A stretch of DNA of 60,448 nucleotides from Herbaspirillum sp. (GTDB taxonomy: Bacteria; Pseudomonadota; Gammaproteobacteria; Burkholderiales; Burkholderiaceae_D): assembly GCA_028292625.1 (NCBI GenBank), contig JAQGLY010000052.1, forward strand, positions 1-60,448, given 5' to 3'. This document shows, in pieces, positions 1-12,269 of the stretch. Position 1 is the stretch's first letter. Each line of letters begins with the position of its first letter. The position numbers and the translations under genes are program-made. The notes under the pieces are model-generated. The model made no database searches. It was given only the letters and a program-made list of their open reading frames with translations, and was not told the origin of the DNA.

Positions 1-78
1 GAAAACAGAAAAACCGTTGTGAATTTTGCGATGTGAAATTTCAGCGTAGACCTAACTTGCTGATTTGATTGTGATTTT

Positions 79-145
79 TGGGGTGGACGACGGGGCTCGA
101 ACCCGCGACAACAGGAATCACAATCCCGGACTCTACGCTGCCCAC
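79..145 (-). tRNA. D-arm-deleted tRNA-His (GTG) remnant, probable pseudogene
   Basis: Read on the minus strand, this segment has a tRNA-His 3' two-thirds in good order: anticodon stem CGGGA/TCCTG around loop TTGTGAT (anticodon GTG), a T-arm GCGGG-TTCGAGC-CCCGT, the acceptor strand CGTCCAC, discriminator C73 and an encoded CCA. The 5' acceptor strand GTGGGCA pairs at six of seven positions, counting one G-U. Between it and the anticodon stem there are only 10 nt instead of about 19, so the D-arm stem-loop with its GG is missing. The -1 base is C rather than the G expected for tRNA-His. Total length is 67 nt. A bacterial tRNA without a D-arm is unlikely to work, so I read this as a pseudogene and expect an intact trnH elsewhere. 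Confidence 0.55.
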
Positions 146-153
146 GAGGCCAT

Positions 154-194
154 AAAAAAGCACCGATATTATAGAATCTATAATATACAGTGCT
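154..194 (-). terminator. Rho-independent terminator of tRNA-Pro(GGG)
   Basis: On the minus strand, downstream of tRNA-Pro, AGCAC pairs with GTGCT. After a small internal loop, a perfect 10-bp AT-rich stem follows (166-175 with 177-186, one base between). Six U residues follow the stem (A-run 154-159 on the plus strand). Spacing from the tRNA 3' end is about 40 nt. Confidence 0.65.
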
Positions 195-234
195 GTTCAT
201 ATATACAGGATAGATTGTAAGTCATTGATTCCAT

Positions 235-311
235 TGGTCGGGACGGTGTGATTCGAACACACGACCCCTTGCACCCCATGCAAGTACGCTACCAGGCTGC
301 GCTACGCCCCG
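235..311 (-). tRNA. tRNA-Pro (anticodon GGG)
   Basis: The minus strand gives a complete 77-nt cloverleaf. The acceptor CGGGGCG pairs with CGTCCCG, the D-arm contains GCGCAGCCTGGTAGCGT, and the anticodon loop ATGGGGT sits on stem CTTGC/GCAAG. The T-arm has GTTCGAATC, the discriminator is A and CCA is encoded (235-237 on the plus strand). GGG reads CCC/CCU proline codons. Confidence 0.95.
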
Positions 312-392
312 ACTGGTCGGCGATTATAGCAGAGCGGCGGGCGCCTGCTCAAGCTCGCCCGTCGCCGATCTCCCGCATCCAGGCTCCCCAAC

Positions 393-3242
393 CTAACCCG
401 TATTGCGCAACCCGGCCGCAATCCCATTAATCGTCAAATGAATCCCGCGCAGCGCCCGCGCTTCCGTCACGCGTCCCGTTTTGGCGTCGGCGCGATGCCG
501 CTTGAGCAGCTCAACCTGCAAGTGATTCAAGGGATCCAGATAGGGGAATCGATTCTTGATCGAACGCGCCAGCAGCGGGTTGCCTGCCAGCCGGTCCTTG
601 ACCCCGGTGATCGCATTTAAAAAGGCGGTGGTGCGTTCATGTTCGTCCGACAGGCGCTGGAAGATGGTTTTGCGCAGCTTCTTGTCGGCCACCAGTTCGG
701 CGTAGCGCGACGCGACGGCAAGGTCGGTTTTCGCGAGCACCATGTCCATGTTCGACAGCAATGCTTCGAAAAACGGCCATTCCTTGTACATCGCGCGCAG
801 TATGGTCAGCTTCTTGGCGCGGCTGGCGCCGTCTTCGTCCAGCCATTCGCCGACGGCGCTGCCGAAGCCGTACCAGCCGGGCAGCAGCAGCCGGCATTGG
901 CCCCACGAAAATCCCCACGGAATCGCGCGCAGGTCTTCGATGCGGCGCGTCGATTTGCGCGATGCCGGACGTGAGCCGATGTTCAGTTCGGCGATTTCGG
1001 CGATCGGGGTGGAGGCGAAGAAGTAGTCGGTGAAGCCGGGCGTATCGTAGACCAGATCGCGGTAGGCGCGATAGGCGCGGTCGGACAGGTCGCCCATCAC
1101 GCTTTCGTAGCCGGCCAGTTTGCGCGATTGCCGGGTTTCGGCGGCCGGCGGCGTCAGGCTGGCTTCCAGCGTGGCGGCGACCAGGAATTCCAGATTGCGG
1201 CGGCCGATCTCGGGATTGGAAAATTTGGAGGCAATGATTTCGCCTTGTTCGGTCAGCCGGATCTGGCCGTTGACGGTGCCGGCAGGCTGCGCCAGGATCG
1301 CTTGATAGCTGGGTCCGCCGCCACGGCCGACGGTGCCGCCGCGGCCGTGGAACAGCCGCAGTTTGACGCCCGTTTGATTGAATAGCTGCACCAGACTGGT
1401 TTCCGCTTTGTACAGTTCCCAGGTCGAGGTCAGGAAGCCGCCGTCCTTGTTGGAGTCGGAATAGCCGAGCATGATTTCCTGCAGTTTGCCTTGCCGCGCG
1501 ATCAGGTGCGCGACCTGCGGCAAGGCCATCCATTGCGTCATGATGTCGGTGGCGCAGCGCAGGTCGGGAATGGTTTCGAACAGCGGGACCACCATCAATT
1601 CCATTTGCGCCGCCCCGGCAGGGCTGTGGCGCAGCAGGCCGGTTTCCTTTTGCAGCAGCATGACTTCGAGCAGGTCGGACACCGCTTCGGTATGCGAAAT
1701 GATGTAGTTGCGAATGGCGCGGTCGCCGTAGTGCCGGCGGATTTCACGCGCGGCGCGCATCACGGTCAGTTCGGAATCGGTTTCGGCGCTGTATTCGTTG
1801 TATGGCGAATACAGCAGGCGCGGTTTGTCGATTTCGGATAGCAGCAGTTTGATTTTTTCTGCTTCGCTCAGCGCCGCATAGTTGCGTTCGACTTGCGCGT
1901 AAGCGAACAATTCGCCGAGCACGCGTTCATGCACGTCGGAGGTCTGGCGCAGATCCAGTGTGGCCAGATGGAAGCCGAAAATCTGCGCCGCGCGCTTGAG
2001 CGAGGCCAGCCGCGGTTTGATCAGCGCCGCGCCGTGGTTGGCGATCAGCGAGTCGGCCAGGATCTGCAGGTCAGCGACGAAGTCTTCCGATGCGGCGTAG
2101 TGGGTGGCGGAGCCGACTTCGTGGCGCAGGATATTGGTGGCGCCCAGCCCGCGCGCGGTGGCGGCGAGGCGGGCGTAGATGCCGATCAATGCGCGCCGGT
2201 ACGGCTCGTCGGTGCGGTGGTCGGAATTGTCGGGCGAGGATTCGGCCAGCGCGGTCAGCGCGGGGCTGACGTCGACCAGCAGCGTCGAGATCGACAGTTC
2301 GGCGCCCAGCGCGTGCACCTGCTCCAGGTAGAAATCGAAAATCGTGGTGGACTGGCGCGCCACTGCGTGCCGCATGGTGGCGGCGTTGACGTTCGGATTG
2401 CCGTCGCGGTCGCCGCCGATCCAGCTGCCCATTTGCAGATAGGCCCCCGGTTCTTCGGGGAGGGGGCTGCCGGCGCGGCGGCTGCGCGCCGGGAAGCGGG
2501 CGGCGATTTCGGCTTCGACGTCGTCGTACAGCGCCGGCAGTTCCTGCAGGAAGGTGATGCGGTAGTACGACAAGGCATTTTCGATTTCGTCGGCGACCGT
2601 CAGTTTGCTGTAGCGGAGCATGCGGGTTTGCCACAGCGTCGCGATGCGGGCGCGCAACAGTGCGGTGTTGTCGCCCAGTTCTTTAGGCGTCAACGGATAG
2701 TCGCGCAGCGCCAGCAGGCGCGCGATTTCGCGTTCCGCGTCGAGCGTGCTCTTGCGTTGCACTTCGGTCGGATGAGCGGTCAGCACCGGCGAAATCAAGG
2801 CCCCATTCAGGAATTTGCGGACATCGGCGCCGCCGACGCCCTTCTGATCCAGCTCTGCCAATGCGCACGCGATGCTGCCGGGCTGGGCCTCGGAGCCGGC
2901 CAGCAGATGGGCGCGGCGGCTGCGGTTGTGGTGCTGGTCTTCGGCAATATTGGCCAGATGCGAGAAATAGGAAAATGCACGCACCACGGAATTGCTCTGG
3001 TCGCGCGTCAATCGCTTGAGCAGCTTGTCGAGCTCGCCGGTGGCGGCCGCGTCGGATTCGCGGCGGAAGCGTACCGCGGTCTGGCGAATTGTTTCGACGA
3101 TGTTGAAGACGGCGTCCCCTTCCTGTTCCCGCAGCACCTCGCCCAGCAGACGGCCCAGCAAGCGAATGTCTTCTTTTAGCGGAGCGTCTTTGTCCTGGGC
3201 GGTTTTTTTGCTGCCGGTTGTCGTTTTTTTCTGGGTGGCCAT
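393..3242 (-). CDS. ppc: Phosphoenolpyruvate carboxylase
   Basis: This enzyme carboxylates phosphoenolpyruvate with bicarbonate to oxaloacetate, the anaplerotic supply to the TCA cycle. The protein of about 949 residues has the length and hallmarks of bacterial [15 protein letters not shown] with the catalytic His near the N-terminal third, the [10 protein letters not shown] motif, the [10 protein letters not shown] motif, the [13 protein letters not shown] loop, and a C-terminus ending in NTG, as usual for the family. The frame is open up to 3296. The downstream ATG at 3242 (MATQKK) fits the usual short basic N-terminus better, although neither start has a convincing ribosome binding site. 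The gene diverges from the hem operon, sharing a region of about 190 bp. The family is normally activated by acetyl-CoA and inhibited by aspartate. Confidence 0.96.
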   Translation of the reverse strand: MATQKKTTTGSKKTAQDKDAPLKEDIRLLGRLLGEVLREQEGDAVFNIVETIRQTAVRFRRESDAAATGELDKLLKRLTRDQSNSVVRAFSYFSHLANIAEDQHHNRSRRAHLLAGSEAQPGSIACALAELDQKGVGGADVRKFLNGALISPVLTAHPTEVQRKSTLDAEREIARLLALRDYPLTPKELGDNTALLRARIATLWQTRMLRYSKLTVADEIENALSYYRITFLQELPALYDDVEAEIAARFPARSRRAGSPLPEEPGAYLQMGSWIGGDRDGNPNVNAATMRHAVARQSTTIFDFYLEQVHALGAELSISTLLVDVSPALTALAESSPDNSDHRTDEPYRRALIGIYARLAATARGLGATNILRHEVGSATHYAASEDFVADLQILADSLIANHGAALIKPRLASLKRAAQIFGFHLATLDLRQTSDVHERVLGELFAYAQVERNYAALSEAEKIKLLLSEIDKPRLLYSPYNEYSAETDSELTVMRAAREIRRHYGDRAIRNYIISHTEAVSDLLEVMLLQKETGLLRHSPAGAAQMELMVVPLFETIPDLRCATDIMTQWMALPQVAHLIARQGKLQEIMLGYSDSNKDGGFLTSTWELYKAETSLVQLFNQTGVKLRLFHGRGGTVGRGGGPSYQAILAQPAGTVNGQIRLTEQGEIIASKFSNPEIGRRNLEFLVAATLEASLTPPAAETRQSRKLAGYESVMGDLSDRAYRAYRDLVYDTPGFTDYFFASTPIAEIAELNIGSRPASRKSTRRIEDLRAIPWGFSWGQCRLLLPGWYGFGSAVGEWLDEDGASRAKKLTILRAMYKEWPFFEALLSNMDMVLAKTDLAVASRYAELVADKKLRKTIFQRLSDEHERTTAFLNAITGVKDRLAGNPLLARSIKNRFPYLDPLNHLQVELLKRHRADAKTGRVTEARALRGIHLTINGIAAGLRNTG

Positions 3243-3348
3243 AGATGAATGCGATAAATGTCGGGATGAAATCGGGGTAAAAGCGCCTATGGTCATTCGC
3301 TAGGCGCGCCGGTGCGGCTCCTTTGAGTGATAAAATTTGCCGCTAGTA

Positions 3349-3377
3349 TTGACCGCTGGTATTTTTATCTCTTATTT
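3349..3377 (+). promoter_or_regulatory. Candidate sigma-70 promoter of hemC operon
   Basis: TTGACC (3349-3354) and TTATTT (3372-3377) are separated by 17 bp and lie about 55 bp upstream of the hemC start. The -35 is good and the -10 is moderate. Seen by eye only. Confidence 0.4.
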
Positions 3378-3432
3378 CTCATTTGTTCAATGTCCTCGCT
3401 CAGGATTGACCGAATCATTTTGAAAGCGCAAG

Positions 3433-4371
3433 TTGAAAGCATCGTTTCCTTCCAGGCTGGTGATTGCTTCGCGTGAAAGCCGCCTCGCCATGTGGCAGGC
3501 AGAGTATGTACGCGATCGGCTGTCCGCATTATATCCACAGTGCAGCGTTGAGATTCTGGGCATGACCACGCGCGGCGACCAGATCCTGGATCGCGCTTTG
3601 TCCAAGGTCGGCGGCAAGGGCTTGTTCGTCAAGGAACTGGAGGTGGCGATGGCGGAGGGGCGCGCCGATCTGGCCGTGCATTCGCTGAAGGACATGCCAA
3701 TGGAGCTGCCGCCGGGTTTCATGCTCAGCGCGGTGATGGAGCGCGAAGATCCGCGCGACGCGTTCGTGTCCAACGATTATGCGTCGTTGGCCGATTTGCC
3801 GCCGGGCGCGGTGGTCGGGACCAGCAGTCTGCGGCGGCAGGCCCTGATCGCGGCGCGTTTCCCGTCGCTGGTCATCAAGCCCTTGCGCGGCAATCTGGAT
3901 ACCCGGCTAGCCAAGCTGGATCGCGGCGAATATGCGGCGATCATTCTGGCCGCCGCCGGTTTGAAACGCCTGGGCCTGCCGCAACGCATCCGGGCGCTGA
4001 TCGAGCCGGAGCAGAGTCTGCCGGCGCCGGGGCAAGGCGCGATGGCGATCGAGATTTTGAGCGGCCGCGGCGATTTGGAGCAGATGCTGGCGCCGCTGAA
4101 TCATCAGGACAGCGCGCGCGCGGTGACGGCGGAGCGGACCTTGTCGCGTCACTTCGGCGGCAGTTGCCAGATTCCGCTGGCGGCGTATGCGACCATCGAA
4201 GGCGCCTTGATGCATTTGCGGGCGATGGTGGCGACGCCCGACGGCCAGCGTGTGGCGGCCGCCGAAATCAGCGGGCCGGCCGAGGCGCCGGAGGCTTTGG
4301 GCCGGCGCATCGCGGAGCTGCTGCAGGAGCAGGGCGCCAGAGAGATTCTGGATGCCTGCCGCGATGCTTGA
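3433..4371 (+). CDS. hemC: Hydroxymethylbilane synthase (porphobilinogen deaminase)
   Basis: HemC polymerises four porphobilinogen molecules to hydroxymethylbilane, a step of haem and sirohaem synthesis in the cytoplasm. The 312-residue length is typical. Visible motifs are [13 protein letters not shown] at the N-terminus, TRGDQILD, the KGLFVKELE loop, [19 protein letters not shown], and [12 protein letters not shown], whose cysteine carries the dipyrromethane cofactor. No ATG is available before the conserved region. The start is therefore TTG at 3433 ([13 protein letters not shown]), a non-standard initiation codon. It is the first gene of a four-gene operon, with hemD 10 nt downstream. Confidence 0.96.
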   Translation: MKASFPSRLVIASRESRLAMWQAEYVRDRLSALYPQCSVEILGMTTRGDQILDRALSKVGGKGLFVKELEVAMAEGRADLAVHSLKDMPMELPPGFMLSAVMEREDPRDAFVSNDYASLADLPPGAVVGTSSLRRQALIAARFPSLVIKPLRGNLDTRLAKLDRGEYAAIILAAAGLKRLGLPQRIRALIEPEQSLPAPGQGAMAIEILSGRGDLEQMLAPLNHQDSARAVTAERTLSRHFGGSCQIPLAAYATIEGALMHLRAMVATPDGQRVAAAEISGPAEAPEALGRRIAELLQEQGAREILDACRDA

Positions 4372-4381
4372 GGCTTAAGGC

Positions 4382-5170
4382 ATGAAGAACGCAACGGCCG
4401 CCGCGGCAGCTATCGTCATCACGCGGCCGCGTGCACAGTCGGAAATGCTGGCGCCGCGGATCGCGGCACTGGGTTTGCGCCCGGTCATCTTCCCGTTGCT
4501 CGAAATCGGACCGCTGGCCGATGCGTCTGCATTGCAGGCGGCGCTCGCCGATCTGTCGCGTTATGCATTGGTGATGTTCGTCAGTCCGAATGCGATCGAT
4601 GCCGCGTTCCAGTTTATCGGCCGCTGGCCACAGGCGGTGGCGATCGGCATTGTCGGCGCGGGCAGCCGCGCGGCGCTGGAGCGGCATGGCGTGAACGCGT
4701 CGAACGCGCGCATCGTGGCGCCGGCCGACCCCGCAAAAACCGATTCCGAAGGTTTATTCGCGGCGCTCGATCGGCGCGCATTGCAGGGCCGGCGCGTATT
4801 GATCGTGCGCGGGCAGGACGGCCGCGATTTCTTCCGCGATGCCTTGCTCGGCATCGGGGTGCAGGTTGAGCAGGTCAGCGCCTATCGGCGCGGCAAGCCG
4901 CCGTTCGACAGCGCCGCCGCCGCGCAATTGCGGCAATTGCTCGACAGCGACAGCGTCTGGATTGTCACCAGCTCCGAAGCCTTGCGGAATTTGCAGGACA
5001 TGCTCAAGCAAAGCGGATTTGCGGATGCTGTAGTGAAAATGCAACAAAAGCGTCTCATCGTTCCTCACCCCCGTATCGCCGAAACGGCGCGGCTTGCCGG
5101 GTTTTCCCGAGTAAGCCTGACCGGATCAGGCGACGAACGGCTACTTGCCGCGTTACAATCAGAGACATGA
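4382..5170 (+). CDS. hemD: Uroporphyrinogen-III synthase
   Basis: HemD closes and inverts ring D of hydroxymethylbilane to give uroporphyrinogen III. The 262-residue protein shows the poorly conserved but recognisable two-lobed pattern: ITRPRAQSE at the N-terminus, FVSPNAIDAAF, VGAGSRAALERHGV, RVLIVRGQDGRDFFRDAL, and a C-terminal SSEALRNLQ and HPRIAETARLAGF. It lies 10 nt after hemC, and its stop overlaps the ATG of hemX (ATGA). This indicates translational coupling. The assignment rests on these motifs together with operon position, since the family is divergent. Confidence 0.93.
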   Translation: MKNATAAAAAIVITRPRAQSEMLAPRIAALGLRPVIFPLLEIGPLADASALQAALADLSRYALVMFVSPNAIDAAFQFIGRWPQAVAIGIVGAGSRAALERHGVNASNARIVAPADPAKTDSEGLFAALDRRALQGRRVLIVRGQDGRDFFRDALLGIGVQVEQVSAYRRGKPPFDSAAAAQLRQLLDSDSVWIVTSSEALRNLQDMLKQSGFADAVVKMQQKRLIVPHPRIAETARLAGFSRVSLTGSGDERLLAALQSET

Positions 5171-6357
5171 ACGATCTGCCACCGACTTCGGACTCCCGTC
5201 AGTCCATCGATCCCCCGGCTGCCAAAGCCGCGCCGATCACTCCCGCGCCGGATGCCTCCGGCGGTTTTTCCTCCTTTTCACCTGCCGCCGAGCGCCGCCA
5301 GGGCATCTCCAAGTGGCTGCTGTATCTGCTGCTGTTGCTGGTTCTGGCCGGATTCGCCACGCAGTGGTGGTATTCCCACCAGCAAATCCGCATGCTGCGC
5401 GAGGAAGTGGCGCGCCGTTTGCAGGCGGGCGACGTCGGCAACAACGAAGTGCGCGGCGTGGTGAAATCGCTGCAGGAAGAGACGCGCGAAGTCCAGGCCA
5501 AGGTCAGCGTGCTGGAAAGCAAGCAGACCGAATCGCAAAGCCAGCAATTGGCGCTGGAACAGCTGTATCAGGATCTGTCGAAGAATGGCGACGAATGGGC
5601 GCTGTCCGAAGTCGAAGGCGTGCTGTCGACCGCCAGCCAGCAATTGCAACTGGGCGGCAATGTGCAGGGCGCGTTGATCGCGCTGCAGAACGCCGACAAG
5701 AGCCTGTCGCGCTCCGACAAGCCGCAATTCATCGTCATCCGCCGCGCGCTGGCGCGCGACATGGACCGGCTGAAAGCCTTGCCGACGGTGGACGTGCCGG
5801 GCATCGCGCTGCGCTTGGATAGCGTGATCGGTCAGATCGACGGCATGCCGTTGCTGGCCGACGAAAAGCCGATAGTGTCGACGGCGCAACCGAAAAAGCC
5901 GCTGCGTCTGATCCCCGGCCCCAAGCCGAACAATTCCGCCGCGCCCGCGGACGGCAGCGGCAACGCCAAGCCCGACTGGCTGCTGCGCGTGGAGGACGCC
6001 TGGCAAAGCCTGACCGCCGAGATGTGGAGCGATATCCAGCAACTGGTGCGCGTGCGCAGCGTCGAAACGCCGGAAGCGTTGCTGTTGTCGCCGACCCAAG
6101 CGTATTACGCCCGCGAAAACCTGAAACTGCGTTTGCTCAATGCACGGCTGGCCCTGTTGTCGCATAACGAAGGCGCGTTCCGCAGCGATCTGTTGGCGGC
6201 GCAGGACGCCATCTCCAAATATTTCGACACCCGCGCCAGACAGACGCAGACCGCGCAGGCTTTGATCAAGCAGGTGCAGGGCAGCAATCTGTCGATAGAA
6301 ATGCCGACCTTGAGCGACAGCATCAGCGCGGTGCGCAATTACAAAGCAAAGCCTTAA
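5167..6357 (+). CDS. hemX: HemX-type membrane protein (uroporphyrinogen-III C-methyltransferase family in name only)
   Basis: The 396-residue protein has a Pro/Ala-rich cytoplasmic N-terminus and one transmembrane helix at about residues 50-67 (WLLYLLLLLVLAGF). A coiled-coil stretch rich in E, Q and R follows (about 70-140), then a helical periplasmic domain. No SAM-binding motif is visible, so the historical methyltransferase label is not supported by the sequence. It overlaps hemD by four bases and precedes hemY by 12 nt, the conserved hemCDXY order of proteobacteria. Its function is not firmly established; a role in organising haem-pathway enzymes at the membrane is inferred from this order. 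Confidence 0.88.
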   Translation: MNDLPPTSDSRQSIDPPAAKAAPITPAPDASGGFSSFSPAAERRQGISKWLLYLLLLLVLAGFATQWWYSHQQIRMLREEVARRLQAGDVGNNEVRGVVKSLQEETREVQAKVSVLESKQTESQSQQLALEQLYQDLSKNGDEWALSEVEGVLSTASQQLQLGGNVQGALIALQNADKSLSRSDKPQFIVIRRALARDMDRLKALPTVDVPGIALRLDSVIGQIDGMPLLADEKPIVSTAQPKKPLRLIPGPKPNNSAAPADGSGNAKPDWLLRVEDAWQSLTAEMWSDIQQLVRVRSVETPEALLLSPTQAYYARENLKLRLLNARLALLSHNEGAFRSDLLAAQDAISKYFDTRARQTQTAQALIKQVQGSNLSIEMPTLSDSISAVRNYKAKP

Positions 6358-6369
6358 GGCGGCCGATTT

Positions 6370-7569
6370 ATGCGATTACTTCTCTGGCTTCTCACGCTAT
6401 TCGCGGCCGCGATCGGGCTGGCGGTGGCGACCCGTTTTAATACCGGCAATGTGGTGTTTTTCTATCCACCGTACCGGGTCGACCTGTCGCTGAATTTTTT
6501 CGTGGCGCTGCTGATCCTCGCTTTTATCCTGCTGTATTTCCTGATTCGCGCGGTCCGCGTCACGCAGGGATTGCCCGGTCGCGTGATGGCCTATCGCCGC
6601 CGCAAGCTGCAGGAGGAAAGCAACCAGTCGCTGCGCGATGCATTGAAAGCCTTGTTCGAAGGGCGTTTCGGCCAGGCTGAAAAAGCCGCCACCCGCGCCG
6701 CGCAATGGCACATCAACTCAGGCCTGTCGGCGCTGGTCGCCGCGCGCGCCGCGCATCGCATGCGCCAGACGGAGCGGCGCGACGTATGGCTGGCGAGCAC
6801 CGAAACCGATGAAACGCTGAACACCGCGCGCCTGATGACCACCCTGGAAATGCAGGTCGACGCGCATCAGACTAAGGAGGCGCTGGCCGTCGTCGATCAG
6901 CTCAACGCCAGCGGCACACGGCATCTGCAGGCCTTGCAATGGGCGCTGAAAGCGCATCAGCAAGCCAATGACTGGCCCGAAGTGCTGCGTCTGGTGCAGG
7001 CGCTCGACAAACGCAAGGCCTTGCATCCGGCCCTGTCGAAACGCCTGACCGAACTGGCTTACGAACATTTGCTGTCCGATCCCGCGCACGATGCCGAGTC
7101 GCTGCGCCGGCTATGGGCGACGGTGCCCAACGTCGATCGGCTGCAAAGCAAAATCGCGTGGCGCGCCGCCGAGGCGTTCAACCGTCGCGGCCTGTACGAC
7201 GACAGCCGCGCCTTGCTGGAAAAAGCGTTGGCAGCCGAACTGGATGTACGGCTGCTGCGCGCTTACCGCGATGCGGCCGCCGCGACCGGCACGCCGGCAT
7301 TGCTGGGGCAGATCGAACGCTGCGAAAGCTGGGTCTCGAAACGCAGCAACGACCCGGAACTGCAATTGACGCTGGGCCTGTTCTGCCTGCGGCAGAAGCT
7401 GTGGGGCAAGGCGCAGCGCCATCTGGAACGCGCCCTGACCGATGCGGCGGAGCCGCGCACCATGCGCGATGCGCATCTGGGCCTGGCGCAATTGTTCGAT
7501 GCGCTGGATCAGACCGACAAGGCGGCCGCGCATTACCGGCAATGCGCCTTGGCGACGGCGATCCGCTAG
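6370..7569 (+). CDS. hemY: HemY, TPR-containing inner-membrane protein of haem operon
   Basis: The 399-residue protein has two N-terminal transmembrane helices (about residues 3-20 and 40-63) with the family signature of a conserved loop, [19 protein letters not shown]. These are followed by a long alpha-helical region of tetratricopeptide-like repeats; the last is well preserved ([26 protein letters not shown]). This is the proteobacterial HemY, unrelated to the HemY protoporphyrinogen oxidase of Gram-positives. It is the last gene of the hemCDXY cluster. Its role is uncertain; links to coproporphyrin/protoporphyrin handling are proposed for the family. Confidence 0.9.
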   Translation: MRLLLWLLTLFAAAIGLAVATRFNTGNVVFFYPPYRVDLSLNFFVALLILAFILLYFLIRAVRVTQGLPGRVMAYRRRKLQEESNQSLRDALKALFEGRFGQAEKAATRAAQWHINSGLSALVAARAAHRMRQTERRDVWLASTETDETLNTARLMTTLEMQVDAHQTKEALAVVDQLNASGTRHLQALQWALKAHQQANDWPEVLRLVQALDKRKALHPALSKRLTELAYEHLLSDPAHDAESLRRLWATVPNVDRLQSKIAWRAAEAFNRRGLYDDSRALLEKALAAELDVRLLRAYRDAAAATGTPALLGQIERCESWVSKRSNDPELQLTLGLFCLRQKLWGKAQRHLERALTDAAEPRTMRDAHLGLAQLFDALDQTDKAAAHYRQCALATAIR

Positions 7570-7645
7570 CACACTGGCGGTCCGGTATATTACAGGGGGC
7601 TTGTCCTCCATCGATTTCCAACCAGAAACCACTAAAGACACCATC

Positions 7646-8173
7646 ATGAGTTTAAACAACGTTCCTGCCGGTCGCGATCTGCCGAATGATTTCAACGTCG
7701 TCATCGAAATCCCCGCTCATGGCGATCCGGTCAAATACGAAGTGGACAAGGAATCGGGCGCGATTTTCGTCGACCGTTTCCTCGGCACCGCGATGCATTA
7801 TCCGTGCAACTACGGTTATATCCCGCAAACGCTGGCCGGCGATGGCGACCCGGTCGACGTGCTGGTGATGACGCCGTTTCCGTTGTTCCCGGGCGCTGTG
7901 GTGCGCTGCCGCGTGCTGGGCATGCTGAAAATGACCGACGAAAGCGGCGTCGACGCCAAACTGCTGGCCGTCCCGGTCGAAAAACTATGCCCTATGTATG
8001 CGGATATCAAATCGTATACGGATGTGCCGGCCTATCTGCTGGACCAGCTCAAGCATTTCTTCGAGCATTACAAGGATCTGGAAAAAGGCAAATGGGTCAA
8101 GGTCGAAGGCTGGCAGGGCATTGACGAAGCGAAGAAGGAAATCATGGATGGCGTCGCCGCGTACAAACCGTAA
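7646..8173 (+). CDS. ppa: Inorganic pyrophosphatase
   Basis: This soluble family I enzyme hydrolyses pyrophosphate to phosphate and pulls biosynthetic reactions forward. The 175-residue length is that of bacterial hexameric enzymes. Motifs: [26 protein letters not shown] with the substrate-binding Lys and Glu, [13 protein letters not shown], the DGDPVDVLV metal site, and KSYTDVP. I chose the ATG at 7646 (MSLNNVPAG), although the frame is open further upstream into hemY. No clear ribosome binding site precedes it. It lies 77 nt after hemY and may have its own promoter. A strong inverted repeat follows the stop. Confidence 0.97.
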   Translation: MSLNNVPAGRDLPNDFNVVIEIPAHGDPVKYEVDKESGAIFVDRFLGTAMHYPCNYGYIPQTLAGDGDPVDVLVMTPFPLFPGAVVRCRVLGMLKMTDESGVDAKLLAVPVEKLCPMYADIKSYTDVPAYLLDQLKHFFEHYKDLEKGKWVKVEGWQGIDEAKKEIMDGVAAYKP

Positions 8174-8199
8174 CGCATTCCGCACGCCCGAACCGATCG

Positions 8200-8230
8200 A
8201 AGCCCCGCCGATGTCGAATCGGCGGGGCTT
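8200..8230. terminator. Perfect 13-bp inverted repeat between convergent ppa and the acyltransferase gene
   Basis: AAGCCCCGCCGAT pairs with ATCGGCGGGGCTT around a 5-nt loop. It lies between two convergent genes, so it could stop transcription from both sides. There is no run of T on either side, so the Rho-independent label is tentative. Confidence 0.5.
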
Positions 8231-8246
8231 CGCGCTTTGCGGGCGT

Positions 8247-9452
8247 CTAGTTTCCATTGCAGGAGGACGACCGGAACGGGCTGTGCTCATTGAGATCGTC
8301 GATATACCCTTCGATACCGTCGTTCTCGCGCTCCAAAAAGCGTTGTATCGCATCCGAGAACGCCGGGTGCTTCAGCCAGTGCGCCGACCAGGTTTTCTGC
8401 GGCAGGAAGCCGCGCGCCATCTTGTGTTCGCCCTGCGCGCCGCCTTCGAAGCAGCCGATGCGGTTGGCGATGCAGAACTCCAGCGGCTGGTAATACGAGG
8501 TTTCGAAATGCAGGCAGTCGATCGCTTCGATCGCGCCCCAATAGCGTCCGTACAGCGTGGTATCGGTATGGATGAGCAGCGAAGAGGCGACCGGCTTGCC
8601 GGCGCGTTCGGCGACCACCAGCAGGATGTTTTGCGGCATCTCGGCGCCGATGCGTTCGAAGAAATCCAGCGACAAATAGGGCGTCGAATGGTGGGCGCGA
8701 TAGGTATGGCTATAGCAGCGATAGAAAAAAGCCCAGTCTTCCGCGCGCGCATCGACGGCGCGCAGGTGACGAAAACTCACGCCGGCTTCGGCCACTTTGC
8801 GCCGTTCGGCGCGGATGTTCTTGCGTTTCTTGCGCTCCAGCGTGTCGAGAAATTCATCGAAACTGCGGTAGCCGGGATTGAGCCAGTGGAATTGCACGCC
8901 CGAGCGCAGCATGAAACCGCTGTCGTGCAATAGCGATGCCTGTTCCTGCGGCGGATACAGGATGTGCGTCGACGAGATGTCGGTGCCTTCCTGCACGTTT
9001 TGCAGCACGGCGATCAAGGCTTTCAGCGCAACGGCGTCGCGCGCCAGCAGGCGGGCGCCGGTGACCGGGGTAAACGGGATCGCCGACAACAGTTTGGGGT
9101 AATACTCCAGGCCGTTGCGGGCATAGGCGTCGGCCCAGGCCCAGTCGAACACGTATTCGCCGTAGGAGTGGTATTTCAAATACAGCGGCAGCGCCGCGTG
9201 CAGTTCGCCGTCGCGCCACAGCGTCAGATATTGCGGCTGCCAGCCCTTGTCCTCGGCGGCGCTGCCGCTTTCGTGCAGCGCATGCAGGAAGGCGTAGGAT
9301 AAGAACGGATTGGCGTCGGCCTGCGCGGCGGCCAGCGCGTCCCAAGCCGGCTGCCCCGCTTCGGCCAGGGAAGATATGATTCGCGTGCGATAATTCGCTG
9401 TCGCATCGGCCGCCGCTTCCGGCCCGGGGTTTTCAGCTGGATTCACCGCCAC
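8247..9452 (-). CDS. FemAB-like GNAT-fold N-acyltransferase (COG3146 family)
   Basis: The 401-residue protein belongs to the large uncharacterised group annotated as predicted N-acyltransferase. Recognisable features are WDALAAAQADANPFLSYAFLHALHESGSA near the N-terminus, the PLYLKYHSYGEYVFDWAWADAY region, FTPVTGARLL, and a C-terminal GRYWGAIEAIDCLHFE followed by GCFEGGAQGEHKMARGF and the WLKHPAFSDAI helix. No signal peptide or membrane segment is seen. Members share the fold of Fem peptidoglycan-bridge transferases, but the substrate is unknown, and I do not assign one. It stands alone and converges on ppa. Confidence 0.85.
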   Translation of the reverse strand: MAVNPAENPGPEAAADATANYRTRIISSLAEAGQPAWDALAAAQADANPFLSYAFLHALHESGSAAEDKGWQPQYLTLWRDGELHAALPLYLKYHSYGEYVFDWAWADAYARNGLEYYPKLLSAIPFTPVTGARLLARDAVALKALIAVLQNVQEGTDISSTHILYPPQEQASLLHDSGFMLRSGVQFHWLNPGYRSFDEFLDTLERKKRKNIRAERRKVAEAGVSFRHLRAVDARAEDWAFFYRCYSHTYRAHHSTPYLSLDFFERIGAEMPQNILLVVAERAGKPVASSLLIHTDTTLYGRYWGAIEAIDCLHFETSYYQPLEFCIANRIGCFEGGAQGEHKMARGFLPQKTWSAHWLKHPAFSDAIQRFLERENDGIEGYIDDLNEHSPFRSSSCNGN

Positions 9453-9660
9453 ATTATTCCTTATGGTTGCTGCCGTCTTTGATACCGCTCATCCGAGAAA
9501 TCCGAACAATGGCGAATACTTCCGCATTCTACGCAAAAACCCCGCGCACGTTTGCCGACGCCGCGGCTTGGCGCAACATCTGTCATGATGAACAATATGC
9601 ATCCGGCCCCAAACGCCGCCATCGGTCATAACCAGCGATTTCTCCGTATAACGTATAACT

Positions 9661-11721
<2,061 letters not shown>

Positions 11722-11857
11722 GCATTTCCTTCGCTTTAATCGCATAAGGCCAACTTTAAGATGAAATAGTCGCATGCAGCGGCAATTGTCTGCATAATCG
11801 GGGCGTATGCCGTATTCAGCCGAATTCAGCAGCATCAGGCCGTATTGAAACAATTAG

Positions 11858-12208
<351 letters not shown>

Positions 12209-12269
12209 GGACTCGTCGCCCGGGCCGCATCGAGACGGCCCGCAGTCGGCGATACCTCCAAGGGAACGG

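Noticed and set aside
1893..3179. Long plus-strand frame of 428 codons opposite ppc
   Set aside because: It lies entirely antisense to a clear ppc gene. High GC content creates such shadow frames, and composition (Q, R, G, A rich) is typical of them.
12221..12242. Terminator between glnB and the Smr gene
   Set aside because: A CGGGCC/GGCCCG inverted repeat is present, but there is no T-run on either side and the stem is only six pairs.
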